Positions 56,186 through 64,000 of a stretch of 64,000 bases of DNA are shown here, one piece after another. Numbering within the stretch: position 1 is the first letter of the stretch; each line of letters opens with the position of its first letter. Source of the DNA: Chytridium lagenaria (taxonomy: Eukaryota; Chytridiomycota; Chytridiomycetes; Chytridiales; Chytridiaceae); contig JAHLKC010000105.1 in the NCBI GenBank assembly GCA_025449115.1, positions 1-64,000 of the forward strand. Reading direction: 5' to 3'. A model generated the notes under the pieces. That model did no database searches, was not told where the DNA came from, and worked only from the letters and a program-made list of their open reading frames with translations. The position numbers and the translations under genes are program-made.

Positions 56186-57731
56186 TTATCTCCTCCCAAA
56201 CGTTCCAAATCCTTGTCTCTCCGCCTCTGCCTCTAACACAGACGACGGTACACTCGACGCCTGTGAAGTCCACGACATAGGTCTCACATCTTCCACTTTT
56301 TCCTCCACAATCGTGACCACAGGTACAGGCGGTGCATCCGCGTCAGCTTCCATGATCCATCACTCCTTACGGAGCTTAAGAGGGATACAGACGATAAAAC
56401 TTTCTGACGGTTCTCGTTAGATCGACCGACCAGGGGTGCTGTGTCGACGGTTGCCACGGTGAAGGTAGAACGATGGCGATCGGTAACGTCTGTAGAGGTG
56501 TAGGAGGAGAGATGGTGATCGCTTGTAGCAATGGTATCAGCGACGGTGTAGGTGGATCGATGACGATCGTATGAGGCGATGACTTCACCAACCCCGATTC
56601 CAGGTTCCATACTAGCTGAATCAAAATCATCGTCATCGTCTGGTAGGGTTTGCGCGAGATCATCCAGCACGTCTGCGGCGACGGTTTGATCGGATTCAGC
56701 AGGGAGAGGTGGTGTGACTTTTCCTACGACGCGTCCAAGAGGAGCATCGTCTTCATCGTCTTCAGGGATGGGGTTGGGGAGTTCTCGTTTTAGGATTGGA
56801 TGAGAGTAAGGTGAGGGAGGAATGTTGGATTCCACGTCATCTGAGACATGTGAAGCACCGGTTTCGGATTTAGAGCCGTAAAAGGATCGATAGCGGGAGA
56901 TGATGTCGTTGAAGGAGGTGTGGGACATTTGGGATTGACGGTTACGGTATTTGCTTTGACGATTGGATGAGGTTGAACGACGGGGTGGATTTGGGGTTTG
57001 GTTGTGGTAGGCTGTCACGGCGGCGGCTGTGGCCGAAGAAGAGGGGAAGAAGAAGGAGGAGAAGGTGGATGGAGGAACCACTGGCGTTGAAGGTGGGATC
57101 CACCGACCACTGAGGATGCGACAGTAGAAGGGCGACGATTTTTGTGGGCGTTGATGACAGAGTGTCCCCAGTCTGGAAGGGTTGGAGTTGGGGTTGGGGT
57201 ACGGGATTCGTCGAACAGGGCGTTGTTTTGACCGAACCAAGTTGAAGGGTTGAACCAGACCGAATTGCGGGTTTTGCGACGTTCAGAGCGGGCGTCAAAG
57301 TTGAGATCGGGGAGAGTTGGAGGTTCAGGGTCTAGGTTGGTGCCGGCCGTGAGACTTGATGGGGTCATACTGCGGTCTTTTGGAGAAGGGTCTTGAAGGA
57401 AGCGGCGTTTCCGACGGTAGAGAAGGAATGCGACAATTATTATGATGAGGGATAGAAGGGATAGACCGACAGAGAGGCCAATGATAAGGGGTTGGTTCGA
57501 TGTGGATGCACTTGGAACGGGTGTTGCGGAAGGGGAGAGTGTTGAAGTGGGAAGATCCACCGTTGACGTGAATGAATCCATGACTGTCGATGTTGGTGAG
57601 GAATCAATGACAATTGATGGAATTGTAGATGTAGTGGTGGTTGTGGTTGTGATGAAAGTAGTTGTCCCTGTTGATGTCGATGATCTAGAGGTTGATCGAG
57701 AGGAAGTTGTTGATAATCGAGACGAGGACAT
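56186..57731 (-). CDS. Ser/Thr-rich single-pass membrane protein (Mid2-like architecture)
   Basis: Starts MSSSRLSTTSSRSTSRSSTS. About 75 residues are almost all Ser/Thr (likely O-glycosylated), then one transmembrane segment, PLIIGLSVGLSLLSLIIIIV plus AFLLY, a basic RRKRR stop-transfer stretch, and a long cytoplasmic tail with WFNPSTWFGQNNALFDE, acidic DDEDDAPLG and DDDDDF stretches, and repeated DRHRSTxTVA units. This resembles fungal Mid2/Wsc-type cell-wall sensors, but no cleaved signal peptide is evident and no WSC domain is seen. The C-terminus probably ends at 56186 in the phase MEADADAPPVPVVTIVEEKV, one base out from the upstream frame near 56350. A second shift lies near 57090. Confidence 0.6.
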
Positions 57732-58285
57732 TATATTTGAATTGCCCCTTCAAAAAAGATCCAAGATCAGAGATGTAAAAGTGTGAGGTATGGGATATGC
57801 GATATGCGATCCAGCTTGGAAAGTGAAGAAGGGATGAATGACTAGGGTATGTATGCGTTATGTGCTGAATGACTTGATAGTCCGTTGTTGACGGCCTCTC
57901 CTGATGCTCACTCCGGTAGCTCTCCGACGTAAATACCAAGATGAAAAGTCTTTTGCCCCTTGGTCTCACCTGTGCTAAAAGAATCTTATCGCTCATTGGT
58001 GAATTGAAAATGATTAACTAATAGGCAACAGGTTGACAATTCCATCCAACTCCATTTCTGACAAGTTCAACTATTATTTACACAACTGCTCAAAAAACAA
58101 TAAAAGGGGTGGAGCGATGGGCAAAAGCGCATCAAAGGGAATAAGCGGATAACGACAAGTTTTTGGAGAATTTAAGAAGATGGCAAGTGATATAACAAGG
58201 AAGGGATCACTAAAAAGATAATATGCGTTGGGGCGAAAAGAGCGTGGGGTGATGGTTGAGGCGGGAAGAGGGCGAGCCAAATCAT

Positions 58286-59199
58286 CTACTTGGCTCCTCT
58301 GGCGCTCCTCTTGGTGGGGGCGGCAGCGGGCTTCTTAGGGGCAGCAGCAGCCTTCTTTGCCGGTGACTTGGTTACCTTGGTGGTACCTCCAGCGACGCGA
58401 GTCTTGGACGTTGCTGCCTTTGCAGCAGGCTTGGCCTTAGGCTTGGGAGCGGGCTTTGCCACGACCTTCTTTGCGGGTGCCTTGACGACCTGTGAAATAG
58501 AAAAGAGAGAAGACATGCAGGATGTTATGAGTATAACTGTTCAAGTAATGCCCATAAATAGGTTTATGGTGAAAAAAGTGAGGATGAGCACTAAAGAAAA
58601 GGGCAAAGGCTATAATGAATGATTCAAGTATTGATACCTTTTTGGGTGAAGCTGCAGGCTTTTTCTCCTTTGGCGCTGGTTTAGCGGGAGCAGCCACTGG
58701 CTTCTTCACAACAGGAGCACCATCCTTATCCTTCTTCACAATCTTGACGGGTCCAGAAGCTCCCTTAGGTTGAGTAAAATCGCCCGCGTCCACACCCTTC
58801 TTGAGGGCTTGGTTGATAAGAGAGTCGGCTTGTCCAGTGAGGCCCTGAAGGTGTGCGATAGTGAGAGGTTTTGTTTAGTCACTGAGACAAAGAAAATTTT
58901 GGGTGGAGAGGGTTGAGGTGGAATGGCATGGTACCTTGAAGTTGATGTGGATGTACTTTTTGATCGCTTGGCGGGATGAGCCACCACGTTCCTTCTGTAA
59001 TGCGGGTGGGAGATGAAGGATAGGTGAGGATGAGTGGTTAGTTCAATTAAGACTTTTAAGGCCAAGGAAAAAAGTAGCCACTCACGAGGTTGACGATAGC
59101 CTCTGTGATCATCTGCTTGTAAGTAGGGTGCGATGCGACCTTCTTAGAGGCAGCGGCCGTCTTTTTTGCCGCAGCGGTGGTCTTCTTGGTGACGCCCAT
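58286..59199 (-). CDS. Linker histone H1
   Basis: Four exons: 59086-59199, 58935-58994, 58638-58844 and 58286-58489, with clean GT-AG introns. The N-terminal tail is MGVTKKTTAAAKKTAAASKK. The winged-helix GH1 domain runs from SHPTYKQMITEAIVNL through KERGGSSRQAIKKYIHINFK and GLTGQADSLINQALKKGVDA to DFTQPKGASGPVKI. The long C-terminal tail is Lys/Ala/Pro-rich (SPAKKAAAAPKKPAAAPTKR) and ends at 58286. H1 binds the nucleosome dyad and linker DNA and compacts chromatin. No frame break is present, unlike many neighbours. Confidence 0.96.
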
Positions 59200-60087
59200 T
59201 GCTGATGCGGTGATGTGGTTAAAGATGAAAAAGGGGAGGGGGAGAGAGAGGGGTGAGAGAAAGAGCTGGGAGTAAAGTTGTTGAGGGAGAAATGTAGGGG
59301 AACTTGTCCTTGTGGCCTCTTTTATTCTTGAAAAATAAATTTGAGTATGAAAAATTAATTCGCTGTGCCTCTAAATTATTGTATTGGACGAAAATGAAAA
59401 TAGGTAATAGTCATCAGCCTACTTGGGCTGGCTGGTCTCTTGCGAGGCCGTCTCTTTATCATTCCTTTACAAGATGACGCTTGTAGTCAACGGATACGGA
59501 TGGAAACTCTTTGCTACAATATACAGAGCTTTTATCCTAGAGCTTAATATCAATGTGTTAAGAGCCCACACACTGTGCCATCATTCCTTGCATCCCTATT
59601 CCCAACTGTTGTGATTCTCTGCAAAGATCAATAAATATTCATGCATCCAACGTCAATGATGAAGGATACGGCCTCATCATGATCCTCTGGCAATCAAAAC
59701 GTTTTTCGTCAATTCCGTGCACACAGAGCAACATGACACAAACCACAACATCGAAATCGCAAATTTTCAGGGACCTCCCCAAAAGCGTTATATCGAGCTT
59801 AGTTTTGTTAAAGCAGCACGTTCACTGTATAGCACACGTTTGAATTAATGAATTAATCACTTTTTAGCTTTGATAGATATAGGCAGCATTTCTTCTTCTC
59901 GCTCATGTCTCTTGTCTGTTTCAGAACAGCATGCAATAATATTCCCTACCGTTTTGTCGACATGACCGAATTATAGTGATGTTAACGAAGCATTAAAATT
60001 TAGCCTTGTAAGTTTCATTACAAAAACACGGCCAACGTCAACATCTAGTTCATTCACATATTTTAAGACAAAAAGGCACTCCCCTCT
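59200..60087. other. Spacer and H1 upstream region
   Basis: No gene seen. It includes the H1 promoter side (59200-59400, A/G-rich). Nothing else is distinctive. Confidence 0.5.
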
Positions 60088-61300
60088 TCACCAAAGCTCA
60101 CATAAAGACAGTCGCCTTAAACCTTGAATGCTGTTATGTATGTTATTACAACGGGACAAAATTATTACTTTCTCCACATATTCCTTCCCCAAGTATTTCT
60201 CCAAACTCTCCAAACTCTCCCTCCTGCCATACCCAATCGCAATCTTCACAGCTTCTTCCAAATCGACCATCTCCTTCTCCACCAAAAACTCAACAAAATC
60301 GACGCGTCCCGACGCGTCCCTCCCCACCGCCCCCTTTAACACATCTTCCGACCATTACATTCCTTTCTCATACAAAACTGTCAGAATCCCTAAATGCCCT
60401 CTCATTGCCGCCCTATTCAATCGCCTGCGTCGTCCACCTCTCCCGCTGATGATCAATCAGAAACCCCACAACACCAAGTCTTCCAAAATCAGCCGCGCAG
60501 AGTTCATCGCTTTCACCGTGCATCCTTCGCGTCAATGAACATGGTACTTCACCACCTCCAAAATCCACACAACGCCGCTTGATCCATTGCAGCAGTCATA
60601 TAACCTTCCCTTCGATGCTCATGCAAGAACTGTACAACCCCCGAATGCCCCCTCCAAGCCGCCTAATAATTGATCCATTGCTTGCATCGTGAATCCTTCA
60701 TCGCGATTCCAATGAAGTTAATCCACAACATATAACCATCCATGCTTGTCCGCAGCTGTCATGGCAGTTGTCGTACACGCCCGTCCCCGTGTATGAAGGT
60801 CCCTAAAAACCCATTCTTGGCCGCTCGTCCATCGCATTGGTTGTGCAACCTCCTGACGACCTGGGTATGCAAGAACTGACGACCTCAAGATGACCTGCAC
60901 GAGCGGGGGGTGTGTGGAGAAATTTGTTGACGTCAAGATGACCGTAGTGCGATGCCTTGTCAATCGCGTCAGTTGTTCACCCCTCGTGCTGGTTGGAATG
61001 GAGGAATTTAACAACGTCCAAACATCCTGCAGATGCGGGCATGTCGATTGGTGCAACCATAATCTGCATCATGTAGCTGCCTTTTAATCTCGAAATGTCC
61101 CTTAGAGGCTGCACCATCCATGGCAGCGTTCGTGCAGCCACCGCGAGGGACGTGAATGAATTTGATGACTTCAAGATGATTGTTGATTGCAGTCATATCC
61201 ATTGAGCGTGTGGTGCAGCCTTCGTCGTGGTTAAAGCGGAGAAACTTGACAACGTCAAGTCAACCCAGCGCTGCCGCAATATCCATGGCATCTACAGAGA
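60088..61300 (-). pseudogene. Degraded ankyrin-repeat gene
   Basis: The minus strand carries ankyrin units of the type GHLEVVKFLHxxRxEGCTxxAMDxAA. Examples are VVKFLRFNHDEGCTTRSMDM, HLEVIKFIHVPRGGCTNAAM and DGAASKGHFEIKRQLH at about 61040-61240, VVQFLHEHRREGYMTAAMDQ near 60550-60640, and a C-terminal cap (VDFVEFLVEKEMVDLEEAVK, LEKYLGKEYVEKV) ending at 60088. About nine 33-residue units would fit, but the frame changes or stops in nearly every one, far more often than in neighbouring genes. I therefore call it a decayed copy. Arrays with this consensus form large families in some oomycetes and early-diverging fungi. Confidence 0.65.
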
Positions 61301-61497
61301 AATGGCATCTATAGTTATGTAAGGTTCGGATAATGTTTAGCCCCCGCGGTATCCCGCAAAGGAATTAACGTGAGCGTGGACACTGGATGGGAAGAATTGC
61401 ACCACAAATGCAATGAAGGATATGGTGATGTCTGTAGCTGCGAGGTGTGGGTTGATGGGAAGAGGGAGGGAGATGAGGTTGCAAGATCGAAAAAGGC

Positions 61498-61504
61498 AAA
61501 AAAA
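61498..61504 (-). terminator. Pol III terminator of tRNA-Pro
   Basis: Seven T residues on the minus strand, four bases after the 3' end of the tRNA-Pro gene. Confidence 0.85.
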
Positions 61505-61508
61505 GTTC

Positions 61509-61580
61509 GGGCCCAACCGGGAATTGAACCCGGGACCTCACCCACCCTAAGGGTGAATCATACTACTAGACCATTGGGCC
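61509..61580 (-). tRNA. tRNA-Pro (anticodon AGG)
   Basis: 72 nt, no intron. The acceptor stem GGCCCAA pairs perfectly with TTGGGCC, with discriminator C. A-box-like TGGTCTAGTAGTATG and B-box GGTTCAATTCC are present. The anticodon stem is CACCC/GGGTG and the loop TTAGGGT gives anticodon AGG (read as IGG). The T arm is CCGGG-TTCAATT-CCCGG. CCA is not encoded, as expected in a nuclear gene. The mature 3' end is exactly complementary to the primer-binding site of the retrotransposon at 17779-17791. Confidence 0.97.
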
Positions 61581-62995
61581 GATTTTTTGTTATACAAGAA
61601 TTTCTGGTTAATTGTCATTATATACCTAACATTTATTGTAGAAATTGATGAATCTGATTGGTTGAAATTTCTTTTTCGTTGAAGCTTGCTGCTGTTTTCT
61701 TCGGAGCCGTGGTCGAGAGTTGTAAATCATTGAGAAGTGGTTAAAGGCGTAAATTTACTATGAATCAAGTACTTTTAGGTTTCTTATTAACGTATATCAA
61801 CTCCAACTGCATTGATAATCATCAAACGCAAAACCCGTACACTTATTTGAACATTGTAGGAGACGAGAGAGATTTATTTTGATAGATTTATTCATACTTA
61901 GTTCGTACATCTCGAGGCATTCCCGTTGCAGATTTTATACGAGGTGGATACTTAAAGTCTACGGACTATGGATAGGAGTAGGTAGGTGCCTTTGACATGA
62001 ACTTGCGAAGTTAACGACAATTAAATCGACGTGCTTTTACTTGCTTAATGACCATGAAATGGAATATCGAATGATATTTTATGTTACGCCATGGACTGAC
62101 CACTGCATTTAACTACAATGAACATCCCCGTCATCATTTTCACGCCTTCCCGAGTGTTGTGGCCTTCTTACCAGCCTGCCTACGCTTCAAAACTGCGGAA
62201 GTCACGTGACTAATAGGAATTGTCAGAATTGTCAATGAAAAGAGAAGAAAAAAAAAGAAGCCCTTTGCAAATGTGTATAAAAAGCGTCCCTCAACTCTCG
62301 TTTTTCTCATATTGATTCTCTCTTTCTTCCCATCATCTGTCTGGATCAACCGTCGACACGAGTTCAATGACACTCTTGAACGTCTCACCTTTTCAATAGC
62401 GTCGTGCCCTCCTGCCTTCTATGATCCTTCCTGTTCATACTTCCTTTCCTTCTATTACACATCACAAGCACCGATGCATGCAGCCCCTTGACAGGGCCGT
62501 TGGCGCCGAAGCACCTCTCTCAGTGGTGTATAGTTCTAGTCAACGCATCGAAGATCAACCCTCCCCATTTCACTCCCCCTTCTTTTTCCTCGTCATCAAG
62601 GTCGTCTTTGGTTGGCATCGCTTTATTTTTGGATAAAGTTGAACCCTGGAGTCGGGCTGGCTTGGAGAACGCTGGGGTGTTGGTGGGTGGAGAAGGAATC
62701 CAATATTCTATGGCGTTTGCTGTTAGTTCCTATGGGACAATGCGGCTTGGGCAAAACCATTGGATGGGCATTCCCTTTTTACTTTGTTCTTTCTCTTAAT
62801 TCTTTTTGAGTTTTCAGGTAATGACGGGGATAATGCACAAAATTGTTTCATATCTACATGTTTAATAAATCGAATCGAACATAAAGTTGACATTAAACTT
62901 TCTCATCGAATCGGTGTTGTTCTTATTCGTAATTTAGCCATAGCAGAGCAACCCGTCATGCCTCAGGCGAAGTATACACAATGCCCGACAAATGA
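61581..62995. other. Intergenic region with a possible unrecognised short gene
   Basis: A TATA-like TGTATAAAAAG at about 62272-62282 precedes several short overlapping plus-strand frames up to about 62999, the longest being 103 residues at 62488-62799. None shows a family motif and the phases conflict, so I do not call a gene. A short non-conserved protein or a non-coding transcript is possible. Confidence 0.35.
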
Positions 62996-64000
62996 CTAGT
63001 ATATCGACCCATAACTTCCAGCACCTTGCAATCCCTTCCCGTTCGCTTCGACGGGTGATTGCTCCTTCGAAGCGTTGAAAGCCGCAACACCAACCTTTCG
63101 AATCTTGAGTACATCCATAACCGCCTTACGAAACACTCCAAAGTTGAAATCAATCAGCCCCTTCTTCTCAAAGTTATCCTCGCGAATGAGGCAAACAAGA
63201 GAAAGATTTCTGAAAAGTAAAATAAAAATGTGAGATAGATGGATTAAATCAAAATGAATAAATATCGAAAAAGTAAAAGGAGACTCGCGAGCAACACATA
63301 TGAGGGAAAAAATTACTTACTTATCAACCTGTCTTGTATACAACACCATCCCATTATTCAATTTAATCGACGTAAATGCATCTGGTCTTGTCTCCTCATT
63401 CGCAGCCCCCGCATCTCCCTTAAGCGTCCCATATATCATCGCAAAATCCATCACAACATCGATCATATCCGAACAAAGCTCATATGACTGAATATCAACG
63501 GGTGACGAGTCTGTCGCGATATAAATTTTGGAGAAAGTATCAAAAAGAAAGGCTTTTTCAATGCCAGAGTTCTGTGATAAAATGAGATTTTTGATGAAGC
63601 GGCAAATATCCCCTTACCGAACATAAGATGTTGAGAAGGTTTTCGAGGGTGGGGAGTTGAACAATGAGTTTTTGGATGACTTTTGAGAAGGCTTCAAAAA
63701 TGGAGTGGTCGTAGATGGAGGTGAGGTAGAAGCTGATGTGGATGTCGTCAAGGCCTGCGTCGGCGAGATCGTCAGTGATGCGTTGATGTATTTCTCGTTG
63801 CGTTTCTAAATTAAGAAATGTTTACGTAAAGCATTAGATAAATACGCGGTTGACAAAAACATGGTTCATAATCAAGGTCACTAAAAACTAAGGATAACTG
63901 ATTGTAATCAAGGTTCGCTGTTAATAGAGAGTAAAGATGAAAATAAAAGGTGTCTAGTCTAAAACCCAGATAAACTAAACAAAGATCACTATAACTGAAA
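62996..64000 (-). CDS. GTR2: RagC/D-type GTPase (Gtr2 family), C-terminal part
   Basis: Partial; the gene runs past the right edge. Three exons are resolved: 63618-63805 ([53 protein letters not shown]), 63321-63571 ([56 protein letters not shown]) and 62996-63209 ([35 protein letters not shown]), stop at 62996. This is the roadblock-like C-terminal dimerisation domain of RagC/Gtr2, which pairs with RagA/Gtr1 to recruit TORC1 to the vacuole or lysosome in response to amino acids. The GTPase domain lies outside the window; 63806-64000 looks intronic. Confidence 0.93.

Noticed and set aside
58290..58622. Plus-strand 110-residue hydrophobic frame
   Set aside because: It is the antisense of the Lys/Ala/Pro-rich tail of histone H1, which has clear exons and introns on the minus strand.

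Overview
This is eukaryotic nuclear DNA, most likely from a fungus. Genes are densely packed on both strands, introns are short (about 40-60 nt, GT...AG), one tRNA gene is present, and a Ty3/gypsy retrotransposon fills the left quarter. Several conserved genes (a VMP1 homologue, an LST2/ZFYVE28-type protein, a HEATR6-like protein, a GCT/AMD-type ankyrin array) are, to my knowledge, unusual in yeasts and most Dikarya. I therefore lean towards an early-diverging (chytrid-like) lineage; this is inference.

Layout. 1-2566: mostly unassigned, with one Ser-rich ORF. 2567-18733: one complete, unusually large (16.2 kb) LTR retrotransposon on the minus strand with 941-bp LTRs, a primer-binding site and polypurine tract, a large extra ORF upstream of gag, gag, protease, RT, RNase H, an ExoIII/AP-endonuclease-like EEP domain, integrase and a chromodomain. 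18734-20185: the 3' end of a second copy in opposite orientation. 21158-41237: a compact run of conserved housekeeping genes: MGR2/ROMO1, indoleamine 2,3-dioxygenase, LST2-like, F-box/LRR, mevalonate kinase, RCE1, HEATR6-like, VMP1, a TBC RabGAP, PP4 catalytic subunit, MZT1, a PRELI/Ups protein and a macrodomain protein. 41249-55250: poorly conserved genes, several with internal tandem repeats, including a divergent pair of paralogues starting MGKHK/MGKHH. 56186-64000: a Ser/Thr-rich single-pass membrane protein, linker histone H1, a degraded ankyrin-repeat gene, tRNA-Pro(AGG) and the C-terminal exons of a RagC/Gtr2 GTPase running off the right edge.

Links between genes. The retrotransposon's primer-binding site is an exact 13-nt complement of the 3' end of the tRNA-Pro(AGG) encoded 44 kb away in this window. 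PP4C and MZT1, both tied to microtubule-organising centres, are head to head 81 bp apart. Mevalonate kinase (isoprenoid supply) and RCE1 (processing of prenylated CAAX proteins) are tail to tail 87 bp apart. Many conserved frames are broken by single-base gaps, mostly deletions in short runs, so residual assembly indels are a serious alternative to pseudogenisation, for the retroelement as well. The most unusual feature is the apparently complete EEP nuclease catalytic set between RNase H and integrase of an LTR retrotransposon.
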